Positions 44,664 to 56,169 of a stretch of DNA of 64,000 nucleotides are shown piece by piece. The notes under the pieces were generated by a model that was not told the DNA's origin, searched no databases, and saw only the letters and a list, made by a program, of their open reading frames with translations. The stretch is taken from contig NC_089732.1 in NCBI RefSeq assembly GCF_035083965.1, forward strand, positions 4,479,383-4,543,382, written 5' to 3'. The position numbers and the translations under genes are program-made. Source of the DNA: Branchiostoma lanceolatum (Eukaryota; Chordata; Leptocardii; Amphioxiformes; Branchiostomatidae). Position 1 is the stretch's first letter; each line of letters starts with the position of its first letter.

Positions 44664-45884
44664 TTATATGCTGGTGGATGGCTGGATCTCTGGCTCCACT
44701 CGTGAACCGCACCAGCGGATCAAGAACCGGCAGACCGCGACGATGTCCATCACGAGGGACACATGGAAAGTCCTGTGGATCACGCTGTACACGATGGCAT
44801 TGGCAAACGCGTGGCTGTTGGACAACCACACCAGCGCGAAGTACACGTCGTCGTCCAAGGGCGAGACAACGGCGTCGTACATCTTCACTACAAACATCAG
44901 TGCCTGGAGTACGAAGGCGACCACGACAAGGGCAATCAGCGACTTCGAACCGATTCGACTGCAACCGCAGCACCCTGTTTGGTGTACCTCTTGCGGTCCG
45001 GTGCTTGCGGGATCCATCGGGTCGTTGGCAGTCCCCGTAACGCCGCGGGTTTCTTCTGTGGAAGCTTTGTCCACCGGGGGCTCCGGGGAAGCCTGGATAT
45101 CGTCGTCGGGCCAAGCTGAATGTCCCGACCGAGGAGGAGCAGTCGCGACGACGGTAGCCAGCTCGATTTGGTCCTGGTCTCTCGGCTGGTCTATTCTGTC
45201 CGGGACGGCTCGGGTGGAATCAACGGCAGAATCCCCTACGATTGCCATGGCTCTGCAGATCAGAACGTTTGCAACGACGGCAGTCACAAGCGGGATTACG
45301 ATCAATATGAAGAAAGCTGGGACAGCCGTTTTCAGACCGAGTTCGTTTTGCGGGACACCAAACGAGCAGCTACCCTCTCGCAACTGAAACTGTACCGTCG
45401 ACCATCCTTGCAAAGTAGGGACGACTGTCACCAACACACCGACAGAGAATACAGTCGCGGTTACCACAACAGACTTGGTGGTCGACATCAACTCTGAATA
45501 CTGACCCCACCAGATGACCAAGCACCTGTCCACGCAGATGCATGTGACCAGGTGAATGGAAGAGAAACGAAGTGCCGACTGCACGTACCCCCATCCTTGA
45601 CACCACGCCACAGACTCCGTCAGACTCTGATGCAGAAATGGCCCGACATGAGCTGCGAACCCCACACCCTTTATAAAGTCTGCCACGGCCATGGCAAAGA
45701 TGTACACGCTCGCGTTCCGGGGAAACGTGTTCCTTCTTAACGTGAAGAGCATGACTATGATATTACTAAGGAGGACCAGTATGCTTTCGATGGACATAAA
45801 CGAAGCTTTCAACCTCACCACCCAAAGTCTGCCGTCTGGAGATCCAAATGCTATGTTACTTGTGTTGACATCCATCTTGTACAA
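44664..45884 (-). CDS. Intronless rhodopsin-like (class A) GPCR, divergent orphan
   Basis: The frame is 406 residues. An N-glycosylation site NTS lies near the N-terminus. Seven hydrophobic segments can be seen: TM1 with the conserved Asn (N41), TM2 with AVAD (D69), and TM3 after WCQGWG (C95), ending CVDRC at 119-121 instead of DRY. TM4 ends near LQGW, ECL2 supplies the disulfide Cys (GSCSFG), and TM5 has IVIPLV. ICL3 is long (roughly 90 residues) and acidic/Thr-rich. TM6 lacks the CWxP motif, and TM7 has NAIVY in place of NPxxY. Ligand and G protein are unknown. Absence of introns suggests a retro-derived family, common for lancelet GPCRs. The first in-frame Met is used; a Met four codons in is also possible. 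Long plus-strand frames in 44635-45500 are shadows. Confidence 0.85.
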   Translation of the reverse strand: MYKMDVNTSNIAFGSPDGRLWVVRLKASFMSIESILVLLSNIIVMLFTLRRNTFPRNASVYIFAMAVADFIKGVGFAAHVGPFLHQSLTESVAWCQGWGYVQSALRFSSIHLVTCICVDRCLVIWWGQYSELMSTTKSVVVTATVFSVGVLVTVVPTLQGWSTVQFQLREGSCSFGVPQNELGLKTAVPAFFILIVIPLVTAVVANVLICRAMAIVGDSAVDSTRAVPDRIDQPRDQDQIELATVVATAPPRSGHSAWPDDDIQASPEPPVDKASTEETRGVTGTANDPMDPASTGPQEVHQTGCCGCSRIGSKSLIALVVVAFVLQALMFVVKMYDAVVSPLDDDVYFALVWLSNSHAFANAIVYSVIHRTFHVSLVMDIVAVCRFLIRWCGSRVEPEIQPSTSI

Positions 45885-46617
45885 TTTGTTACAGCCGATA
45901 AGTACCTACGTACCTGTGAAATCGGTACTGCGCGCGCCGCCAGAAACACAACCTCACATCCTCAACTCCAACCTGTTGTTGAGATTGTCGCTTCTATGTC
46001 TTCACAGCCGCGAGCTAGTACCAGGGCTAGGGCGATGAGCGAAGGATTAACTCGTTGTTGAATTTCCCAATCAGATTTGTCGCTGTATTTGGCTGCGTAT
46101 GTCATCCATACATGTATAATCAAGCCAGTGTGGAAGTTCACCGAATGTTTATTTTACTAGTTATCCTTATTTTCTACGAGAAAACCATCTGTACAAATAA
46201 GCACACACTCACAGTATAAGGTACGTCAATCTATCCTTGGTAACTATGGTTTTGACATGCGATGGAGCGTTTCGTCGCTAGGAGACGACTTCATTGATGT
46301 CATAGCTGTTTTGAACGTGGCATAACGACATGTGCAGCAGACAACTTTGTCCAAAGAATAGCTGTAACAGGGCAATAACCGTTGCTGAATTGTCCAATCA
46401 GATTTGTTGCTGTGTTGGCTTCGGTTTAAGGGTTGACGGCATCTAGCTCATTTAATTTATTTCGTTCATACAGGTAAATACACTCAGGCTGTGAAGTCTG
46501 TTTTTCATGTACCCCTGATTTCACATATAAAAACACAAACTACGACTGATTACACAGTAACAATAATAACCAATCAATCATAAAAGCCATGTTACATACA
46601 GTACAGACATCAATTAC

Positions 46618-46795
46618 CGCCGTTACCGTTTGAAGTAAGACGTTCCTGACATTAAGATTTGCCACATATAAGGTGCCAAACTGTTGTTTTTATGACGGCT
46701 TCAAACTTTACTTGCCTTTCAAAACGACAGTTTGGCACCTTTGTATTTGGCATATCTTAATTTCAGAAACGTCCTACTTCAAACGGTAACGGAAG
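46618..46795. repeat. Foldback MITE
   Basis: CCGTTACCGTTTGAAGTAAGACGT at the left pairs with ACGTCCTACTTCAAACGGTAACGG at the right; inner arms GGTGCCAAACTGT and ACAGTTTGGCACC also pair. The right arm plus about 50 bases is repeated at 46944-47013, so one end duplicated or a second element was truncated. Confidence 0.85.
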
Positions 46796-48424
46796 TTACA
46801 AAGTGTGTACATTTAAATGAGAACGAGCGATTACTAAGAAGCTTCTAGAAACATCATCCAGGCAAGCTCGCTGGAAAAACAACTCTGTCGTCAGAAAACG
46901 TTCTGCTCATTCCAATATTCATCTGAAGTACTGCCCGTAGGTACTAAGGAACGTCTTACTTCAAACGGTAACGGAAGTTACAAAGTGTGTATACATCTAA
47001 ATGAGAACGGGCGTAATATCAAGTGCTTGATCCTGATGATGTTCAGTTGTTCGAACTGAGGTTCTGCTGTGGGACAAGTATGCTTGAGGACAAGTACGTC
47101 TTAAAGTCAAGTATGTCTAGAGACGTATATGCATTAGAAACGGTAACTTCAGAGAAAACAGCTGCAGGAGTCTGAAACGTAGGCTAATGAAAACACCCTC
47201 ACGGTTTTTTCAAGGTCCCATGCTGCTACGATTTCCGACATTTTGAAATCTAACTGGCGAGGAAGGTTGATCAAATGGCTAACTACACAGAATATTTGGC
47301 ACACCAAACAATACATTTTTCGTAATCTTTGACTTTTGAATTTTTTATAACAATTTACGGCATATATTTGCTCCTTTCGCAGCATCTTCCTACGATTTAC
47401 AGTATGGTCGCAAACCTTTTGGCATGTTTTTTTTTGGGGGGGGGGGGGTAGACGTCTCCCATATAATCAAGTCAGTGTGGCCTAATCAACAAATCAAATC
47501 GTCTGTCTTCTCTCCGACTCCGAGGCATGGGTTTCGACCTGGCAGATCAACGGCCGCATTTGTTTCCTTAATGTTTAATGCCGTTTCCCCTTTTACGACC
47601 AAGAGTACAATACAATGCTGTATTTTACCTTTCTCTGTAACCAATCTATATTTGCAGGTACGTCCTAGCTTGTGTCTGGTGTACAGATGAAACAGCTGAG
47701 TAAAGGGCCAAAGTTGTCAAGGGAAGGCGGATGATGTTCACATGTATCCCAAATATAGATGCGCACAATAATTGATGTGTACATACATGATTATAGGAGG
47801 CGCCTCTACGGGCGGTAACGGTGCTACATTGGTTCCTCGCTCGTCGAATAAACATGTTATTTCAAGTCAACTCGTGTTCTAAAAAGTCTGAAATCTCATT
47901 CTGCATGTACGTGAAAGTATATGGAGCTGGTTGGGAAAGTATTAACTGGCTAGAAGTCTAATTTCTTACATATTTTGACATTCTTCTAAGTCCTTAGTAT
48001 ATACCCTATCATAGCCTAATCTGCAGTACCGCTCCCGGCCGCGTCCTGAAAAGTGTCTAAGACGATCTTCAAATTGCTCAATTTCGGTCTTTTCAGGAAT
48101 GGGGAAATCGCAAAAGGCTCGGAAAGGGGTTTGACTTTTTGAGGCTTGATTGACCTTGATTTTAGAAATGCGACCATTTCAAATCAAGAACGATGATATT
48201 TCAGACATTTACAAACAAAGCAATAGGATATTAGGTCACAAATGATATTTTTCCTTCGCATTTAAACAATAGAATTGGTCGAGTTTATATTTCCTGTGAT
48301 GTGTCACGTTCTAAAGAGTTATTCCGTCAACCTTTCAATTCTATTTTGTGAAACAAAAAAAACATGGGGCTAATGCAATAGTGCTTTGTTTGCGTATTGA
48401 TAGGTTCACTTTTCCTTCGAAGAT

Positions 48425-48725
48425 GTTACCAGGTGCGTAGATCACTCAACGATGTAATATAATCTTGGGCGCCAGAGGGAGCTGTTTGAGGGCCTGGTAT
48501 CGACGAACGTAATAATTCACCATGTTGTATCATTACAACCAGTAGGTACCCATCTGAGTAATGAGGCAGTTGTAACGTGCTCCGAGGCACCTCCTCCAAC
48601 ACGGGGCCCTCATTTAACGTCTCTTCCGAAAGACGAGTGCAGCTCCAACAAGGATGACCTTCCTGGATTCGAACCGGGGTCTTATGTAAAATCCTGAATT
48701 CTAATTCAGATTTTACTTCACATGG
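48425..48725 (-). repeat. tRNA-derived SINE, family B (copy 2)
   Basis: Minus strand: GGTTCGAATCCAGGAAGG B box, then TTGGAGCTGCACTCGTCTTTCGG and CTCAGATGGGTACCTACTGG, collinear with 21640-21780. Confidence 0.75.
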
Positions 48726-48904
48726 CCCCTCGACGTGACATGGGTATGGATGGTTAGGATGATTTCTCTTTGTTGTGTCTTTTACACGATAAAGCAAAGA
48801 TAAAGCTGTAACATTGTGTTGTAATGCAGCGATAGAGCTGAATTTTACGTTACATACACACATTACAGACGCACAATTTAGACTGGACTGGCTACAATGC
48901 TATT

Positions 48905-49018
48905 ACGCCAAAAGACAGTCACTTAAGCAACACTGTCACTGACGGAAGACAGCGGATACTATTTGAAACGTCTGAATTTTATCCAGTTGCTTCAGTAACT
49001 GTCTTTTGGCGCATCTTA
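48905..49018. repeat. Foldback MITE, AACTGGATAAAATTTT family, short copy
   Basis: TACGCCAAAAGACAGTCACTTAAGCAAC at the left pairs with GTTGCTTCAGTAACTGTCTTTTGGCGCAT at the right, with GTCACTGACGG and TTTATCCAGTT inside as in 5150-5366. Confidence 0.75.
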
Positions 49019-50397
49019 TTACCTGTTAATATATTCAAAATTTCTGTTCTCCTTGTATTCATATCCAGTATGTATTTGTCGTTTCTATGTGTACGTATTC
49101 GCAGTCAGCCCTTGCGATTGTCAATCTATAAAAGAAATGTAAGAGAGATATTTTAGGTCTGTTTAAGAAAACATAAAGAATCTAGAGTAGATTTCTTATA
49201 AGATAGCTGGCTTTATTCTCAGGATTTTATCAGACTCCTTTAGAGTCAAGCTTGCTCTTTCTTAAAATTAACCACTCATAAAAACACAACAACAGAATAG
49301 CCTGTATGTAGATGTAAAATACACTGTATTTTCTTCTATACACCTTCAACAGCAATCTGCTTTACTCCAACTTTGTCAAATCTCAGCTCAAGCCGTGTTA
49401 TGTTACTCTTCATCATTGGCACATTCTACCTCGTCATTCAAACTTTGAATGTCAGAATAGTCAGGTACATTCCATGTATATTGCAGAAATCTCCTTGCTT
49501 TGTCATCAAAACTTGAATGTTAGAATAGTCAAGTACATGACATGTATCATTGCAGAAATCTCCTTTGAGAAAAATTGGTAGATCATCATATCTTGCCACT
49601 AAAATATGCTTAATACAAGATCACTTCTCTTGGACAGTTTATGTTTTTAAGTGTTCCACTCACAGTACGTAAATGAGCGTGCCATATGCTTCTTTGTGCA
49701 ATAAACTAATACTACATACTACTATTGGACACTGAAAAACTGCAGAAATAATAAGACTGACAATATTGTTTTCTCCACCTTTGAGTCTGGTTAAGTTTCA
49801 AAACAACAAGTTTCAAAAGTTATTGCACTTGTTTCTGACTTACTAGACAATACTTTTTCGGATATCATGTAGATAACACTTTAAATGACAATGCTGTCTC
49901 TTGTACAAATGTCTTGTATATGTAATTGTAGAGGCATTGGGGGGGGGGGGGGTTGGGGGGCTTTGCCTTTGGGCTAATACCCCTAGCCGGGAGGAGGGGG
50001 TCAAGCTGTCATAATATATATCAATTGACTGAGTTCTTATTATGATAGTTGTAAGGGCTAGGAATGACATATTGTAAAACTTACTGCAATTGTTTTCTGT
50101 GTTAAGGCAAACTTGTATCTTCCATAACAGTTAAAGTTCAACAGTTAATATAATTGTAATACTTACAAATCCACAGACCATAATTCTTAAAACCAGATAC
50201 AGGTAAACCTTTCTATGACCACTGATATACTTTCAAACCTGTATAAGGACTACTGTCCATTGATATACAGTCAAACCTGCACTAGTGGCCGCCTTGGCTA
50301 CATAAGGACCACTTGGCCATTGTGGCCACATTTTGGGTGTCCTTTAGATCATTCTTGTACATGTCTTTTACCAAAGTATCAAGAGTGTTGTCTTAAC

Positions 50398-50582
50398 CCT
50401 CTGCTTGCTAAGGTAGCCGTTTGACACCAAAACTGCATTGGTTATGGGGTTTGCCAGCAGAGAGAAGGTTAAGTAACCACCTGTTGTGCTTATTGTGTTT
50501 ATTAACCTTTAACAGACTGAAGTAGCCATTCGGCACCCCATTCTCTATTGGTTACAGAGTTAGCCAGCAGGGAGAAGGTTAA
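50398..50582. repeat. Two tandem interspersed-repeat units
   Basis: AGTAGCC or GGTAGCC, ATTGGTTA, CCAGCAG and GAGAAGGTTAAG recur in the same order about 117 bases apart. A reverse copy is at 26335-26425. They lie immediately downstream of UROD and partly over its probable 3' UTR. Confidence 0.65.
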
Positions 50583-50658
50583 GATACCCTTCATACAGTG
50601 ATTATCCTTTGAGTTGTCGCTATATAGATGGGTTTGGCAGTACTTTCATTAACAGTTC

Positions 50659-53600
50659 CTAGTTCTTCTTCTTGCTATCCAGATTGATTTCTTCGGATAT
50701 GGAATGTACGGCGTCCACGAAGGCCTCCACATGGTCAGGGTCGATGGTAGGCCAGATCCCGTGCCCCAGGTTAGCGATGTGCTGCTGCGTCCCGAACTGT
50801 TCCAGCATTTCTCTCACGATGGTCCTGATCTCCTCCTGGGAATACAGCAAAAATGTTAGGTCACATTAGATAAATTCAATTACATTCTAGAAGGAGATAA
50901 CCCTTCTTGTGTGCAAATAAGTAAATATATCAGAGAATGTTTAGAACTTAGAACTAGTAGTACAAGTGATATGTCAAACTCAACATGTTGATTTATTCAT
51001 ATACTTATGCATCTGTAGATAAATTAATTTGTATCCACTTGTAATTGTTTGCATGTAAAGTTGTAGAATACCTTATGAAAGTTGCTGTACTTTTGTTGTG
51101 TCAATAATGGTTGTTGTTATGTTACCTTTGGGGCATATAAAGCACCAGGGTCCATGTTGCCCTGTAATGTCACTTTTCCTTGGGTCTGGTGTCTAAAAAT
51201 GATACAAAATAGGGAGAAAAGTGAGCAAAAACAATATATTGATGAAAGCTTATTTGCAAGTTTATTCCCAAATGCTATATATTCTTACCCTCTACTCAAG
51301 TGTCAAAATGGGTACCTGACTTCGGCTGGGGAGGTAAAAGGCGGTAGGAGAGGAATGGACTCCACCTTCCAATACCGTGCACTAGACACAGTGGATAACA
51401 AACCACTGCCACTACGGCCTCAAAAAGGCTATGAGACTACCTTAACCTTACTTTACCTTAGACGACTCATGTGATCATTATGTACCACTTACCGTGCAGT
51501 TTTAGGGTTTATAGTCCAGTCTAACCCCACGACTTCATATCCACACTGTGCCAGGTCCTCTATGGCATAGTGGGCACCCTTGGCAAATATGATCTGAAAA
51601 CACAACATATAATGTAATTTTGTCCAAAAAAATTGCAAACACTTTACTTTGGTAATGATACGACATCATCTGGTTATCATATGATACCCTTGCTACTCAT
51701 TAAAAAAAACACAGGACATAAGATCAAGGGAAATTTAGGCATTTTGTTTTCACTGACACAGCTCTTATTCTTAGCCAAAAAGAAGCCACGCCTTTTGTAG
51801 TAACCATTGGCTCAATCTTTCTAGCTAGTAAGCAAAATGATTGAGCCGTCGGTTACTACGGGATATGGCAGCCAGGCTAGGAGGAATGCGTTGTAAACCA
51901 ATGTTTGTAATGGTCTCCTACTGTAACATGTAAGTACATTTGTATTCAAACTGCCATGATTTGACTCACCATAGGCACAGGTTCCTTGCCCTGTGCTCGA
52001 ACTTTTTCCTCCACCTGTTTGGCGATGATGCTGAGGTAGGGGAGGGCGAAGGTGTTGAAGGTACGTGGACACAGGTGGCCAGCATGGGACTCAAACACCT
52101 GCAGCAGCTGGACAGGTGAATAAACATGTAATGACGCAAATATAGGTTAATATCTAAACGACTGCTTTGTCATTAGAAAAAAAAGGACTCTAATGATTAG
52201 CCCCACTGGATTATAACACTATATCAAAAATGTATGCTAGCCCTTATTGTATTGTATTAGTAATTAGGATGTTAAGTTTTATTCTATGCTTCCACTTTTG
52301 TATTTTGTTTAAGAGTTGTTGCCATACTTTGAACCGTGTACTATTGTCGTGCAATAAAATTCTTCCTAAAGTTCTTCTGTAATGTAACTGATTTCCTTAC
52401 AAGCGCCGGTTGAAATTAAAACAGAATACTTCTACAGGATGTTGAGGGCAATATTTACGGTCCTGCATGGTCTTGTGAACTTTCCAAAAGTTTGTGAAGG
52501 CTTTTTTTATTTGTTTATTCATTAATTGCTAGAATAGAATAAAATAGAATAGAACAGAGTAGACTAGAGTGGAGTGGAATGGAATGGAATGGAATAGAAT
52601 AGATGCCAGGCTAAGATGGTCCCTATCAATCCCTGGACATACCATTTTAAAGGAGGGGTGTTTCCTTACCTGTGCCCCTGCCATGACCTGTCCCACCAGG
52701 TAGTCTATGATGACCTTAGTCAGGATGTTCAGTAGTTGATGGCTCGCCTCCTCATACCTGTACAGCCACTGCTTGGGTTTACTCATGCTTTCTGAACCCC
52801 CTCCCTCGATCATGTAACACATCAGGGTCCACTGGGAAAAAAGGGGGAAGATAAAGTATTTCAAATCAAACACAATTCATCTTATGTCATGTACAGTCAA
52901 ACCTGTCTACAGTGACTACTCAAGTGACTTGAGTCGCAGTAGCTATACAGTAGAGAAAATGTGCCAAAAATAGTTACTCAAGCAACTGGATAAAATTTTT
53001 AAACAGTCAGACGTTGTCTTTCGTCAGTGACTGCTATCTTTCGCCACTAGAAAAAATGGTCAAAGTAACTAGACAGGTGGCCACTATAGACAGGATTCTT
53101 TATGCTTGGGTCAATGTCAGGTACCAAAGACAGGCCACAATGGCCAGGTGGTCTTTATGCAGAGGTGGTCGCTACTACAGGTTTGGCTGTATATCAGTGG
53201 TGAGGTGTTCCTTAATATGCAGAGATAGGTACTAGTACACGTTTGATTGACAGATATCGATTGTATGTGTTATGTAGGTCAGATATCTTTAGCATAACAC
53301 ATCTCTTCATTTAACTTTGAAAGACCATTCGTAACTGTATGATATCAGACCTAACGTTACATAATAGTAGTAAGAACTCTATTCTAATAAAAAAAACTAT
53401 CTGGACTGTCCAAAACTTTGAAAACAACTTATGTCAAAACCACAAGGATCTTTAAGGAGAAAATGGTTGTAGTTACAGCAGATTGAATGCCATTTTGAAT
53501 CATACTTACTGGTGCTCCAGAAAACCCTATAAGAGGCACCTTCTCTCCAGCTTTTGCCTGGTTAACTTTGTAAACAACTTATGTCAGAATCACAAGGATC

Positions 53601-56166
53601 TTTATGGGGAAAATGCAGATTGAAGACCATGGTTGATCATACTTACTGGTGCTCCAGAAAACCCTATGAGAGGCACCTTCCCCTCCAGCTTGTGCCTGGT
53701 TAAAGTGATGGCATCGAACACGTAGCCGAGAGTCTTGTTCACGTCAACGTCCTTGTCTAGATTGGACAGGTCCTCCGGTAACTTCAGGGGCTCAGGGAAG
53801 CTGGGACCTTTTCCTGGGATCATCTCTACAGTCATGCCTAGCGCCTGTTTTCACATAATAACACTAAAATACTAAGGTCATTCTTTTTTTTAAATCAAGG
53901 GGGTACAATTTCTGAATTAATCTCTTTTCTCAACAATCTTGTCTGGTCTATACTGAAACACACCTACCCCTGGTTTTGAACACCATCCAGCCTTCCAAAC
54001 ATAAGCAAACACAGCTGCCCTTGGTGCTGAACACCATCCACACACAGGCTAACAAACCTGTCCACCCATTGAGCTAGCAATCAAATCATACATTAGCTAA
54101 AGCAGAATGAACACCAAGTTATGAAATTTTCAAAATAAAAAGTTTGATAAACAATCCTTACATCAATTTTACACAAATAACAAAATCTTTAGAATACGGG
54201 AAGGGATTAAAAATTCTATTTTTACCTGAGGCACCACGAGAATGTCGGAGAAGATGATTGCTGCGTCAAGCTGAAACCTGCGAATGGGCTGTGGTGAAGT
54301 AAACATTTGTCAGTGTAAACTCCATGGGGAAAGAGGTTGAAGGATAGTAGTCATGTATAGCTGAAGTATAGAAGGGGTTCAATAAATAAGAATCCTTATT
54401 CACTTCAGGTACAAGATAAACCATTAACAGTATGATTATCAAGTATCTAGTACATTCTCATATTCGTACCTTTGTACAAAATATTCTACCATCTTGCTAA
54501 AGTCACAAAACAAAGGCATTGTGCAGACCACATCTGTAACTTCTCAGAAGGTTTGCCTCACCTGTAAGGTAACTTCACAAGCCAGCTCAGGTGTTTGGCA
54601 CACCTTGAAGAACTCATTCTCAGCTCTCATTTCCCGAAACTCTGAAGAATAAAAAAAAAACATTCAGGTATTAGCAATGATACTGTATAGAATAAAGGAT
54701 CTTTTTAACGATCTTATTGTTGTACAGGAATCATGATGCCCTAGTAGCCAACATCAGAAAACATTTTACTGTCAACCTGATAAATGATTTTTTCTTTAAC
54801 TTGCCAATGTCATTTTTAACAGCCTATATCATTATGTGCTAATAATATTTTGATAATCTTTTGAGATTGTAAATGCATTTTTGCTGATCCCTACCCACCT
54901 ACCCAGGATCATGAAGGTACATCCACAGCTTCTCAAGTTATGCTATCCTCATACAAACACACATACATACATACAAGTTCCGCCGCAGTACTGTAGGATG
55001 TAGGAGGCCTTTTGACCAACATCTTACATTTGTACCAATACCTTTCCACCTACCAAATATCATGAATATACATCCACAGCTTCTCAAATTATTCTGTCTA
55101 TCATCAAACACACATGCAGCGACTCCACCGTAGCTAAACTGAAAACATAACCTCCTGGCGAAGGTCTAAAGGCTGTTTTTACCGGGCAAGTATCTGCCCG
55201 CTTGTCTCATCACCCAGACCGGCACACGTTCCGTCTTCTCACCGCGGGCAGCGCGGAGAATCAGGTCATTCTTCAGATCGGGGAAGTTCTGTAACAACAA
55301 CGTGAAGCAGACAAAATTCAGTAACAGACATCTTACACATGGTGTCGTAAAATAATCTCCAAGCACATCTTCTGGGGCAAAATTGTGACGGCTTCAACTG
55401 GACACCAAGATTTAACCGCTATGCCCCTGAGGTTGGATGGCCTGTTGTCAGAGAATGTGTCTGGAAAGCACTAGTAGTTTTATAATGCAATGTCCTAAGG
55501 CAGGGCTATCTCCAGCTTTAATTTTTTTTTATATCACTCCTTGTTTGAGAGCCTATTTTGTTTATTTTCCTTGTTAAATCTGTCATTTTAAGCTTATGAA
55601 AATACATTTTCATCAATATCATGTCTTGAAATTCACATATATTTTGACAGATGGGGTAATTTTGGTCTGCCCCGACAAGCAAGTTTCTATCCCTGGATGG
55701 GGGGACAGTTCCTTCAGAGCAAAAATCACTGAGTACCATGGAAGTTTCACAGATGCTTCAACAGCTGTTTATATTGTACAATCTGCAAGCTTCTGCACAT
55801 TATGACATCGCCCATCTCCATTTGACAAAGTATCAATCAAGACTATTAAAAGAAACGAAGAATCATTCGACAAACAGCCGACTGCTTGTCTGCATTCCGA
55901 CTTGACCACTTGTTACATGTTCAGACTTCATAATGAGTAAAAAGCATGACGCTTAGCTCCGGCCCCCCTCCCACCCCTTCCAACTAAACATCTAACTGAT
56001 CTGTGTCGAATTCTGAGGCAACTACAACACATCTCCTATTGGGAAAATAAAACACACTAAACGTTTGTCTAGTCTATATTTTATTTCCGTAAATTGCTCT
56101 CTAGAATAAGTAGAACGTGCCAGATGTTAGAAAAGCTTAGCTCACCTCAGCCGTATTCGCCGCCAT
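50659..56166 (-). CDS. UROD: Uroporphyrinogen decarboxylase
   Basis: Ten coding exons on the minus strand: 56166-56146, 55288-55183, 54641-54562, 54288-54226, 53844-53647, 52831-52670, 52107-51970, 51593-51493, 51192-51126 and 50835-50659. They total 1113 nt, or 370 residues, close to human UROD (367). The enzyme removes four carboxyls from uroporphyrinogen III to give coproporphyrinogen III in cytosolic heme synthesis. Signature [14 protein letters not shown] includes R35 and R39, the substrate-binding arginines. [13 protein letters not shown] supplies the catalytic Asp. [17 protein letters not shown] gives the active-site Tyr, and ANLGHGI the conserved His. All joints keep phase. The start MAANTAE follows AAAG and overlaps a YY1-like motif. 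Intron contents include a foldback (51795-51865), SINE C copy 3 and a partial exon duplicate. Confidence 0.95.
51293..51460 (+). repeat. SINE family C (copy 3)
   Basis: GGTACCTGACTTCGGCTGGGG, CTTCCAATACCGTGCACTAG and CCACTGCC-ACGGCCTCAAAAA match 31720-31850. It lies in a UROD intron. Confidence 0.7.
51795..51865. repeat. Foldback repeat in UROD intron
   Basis: GTAGTAACCATTGGCTCAATC pairs with GATTGAGCCGTCGGTTACTAC across a short loop. Confidence 0.8.
52528..52605. repeat. (GAATA)n/(GGAAT)n simple repeat
   Basis: Imperfect pentanucleotide units AGAATAGAAT..GGAATGGAAT in a UROD intron, next to exon 6. Confidence 0.85.
52960..53035. repeat. MITE fragment, AACTGGATAAAATTTT family
   Basis: GCCAAAAATAGTTACTCAAGCAACTGGATAAAATTTTT and the interior GTCAGACG..CTTTCGTCAGTGACT match the left half of 5150-5366; the right arm is missing. 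Confidence 0.7.
53420..53567 (-). pseudogene. Partial tandem duplicate of the UROD exon 5 edge
   Basis: The 3' end of exon 5 with its donor (GGAGCACCA|GTAAGTATGA) and about 75 intron bases is repeated just downstream. The duplicate keeps the donor and [14 protein letters not shown] coding text, but it has substitutions and a one-base deletion (GAGAGAAGG for GAGGGGAAGG) that shifts the frame upstream. It has no acceptor of its own that I can see, so it is a decoy donor or pseudo-exon. Confidence 0.75.
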
Positions 56167-56169
56167 CTT
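56158..56169 (-). promoter_or_regulatory. YY1-like element overlapping the UROD start codon
   Basis: AAAGATGGCGGC on the minus strand equals the AAnATGGCGGC downstream core element often found at the translation start of metazoan housekeeping genes (established). No TATA box is seen upstream. Confidence 0.5.

Larger units (their letters stand above)
45885..50658. other. Intergenic, repeats only
   Basis: No gene is supported. Contents: a direct-repeat pair sharing CCAATCAGATTTGT (about 46065 and 46397), a foldback element (46618-46795) with a second partial copy at 46944-47013, a G homopolymer (about 47436-47449), SINE family B copy 2 (48425-48725), a MITE (48905-49018), a poly-G (about 49938), and tandem repeat units at 50398-50582. 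The likely UROD polyA signal is minus-strand AATAAA at 50503-50498. Confidence 0.5.

Noticed and set aside
44635..45497. Long forward open frames opposite the GPCR (250, 120, 118 and 125 residues)
   Set aside because: They are antisense shadows of the GPCR frame; compositions are arginine/serine-rich and no family is recognised.
53500..53567. Alternative real UROD exon
   Set aside because: It is a direct duplicate of the neighbouring exon edge with a one-base deletion and no acceptor.
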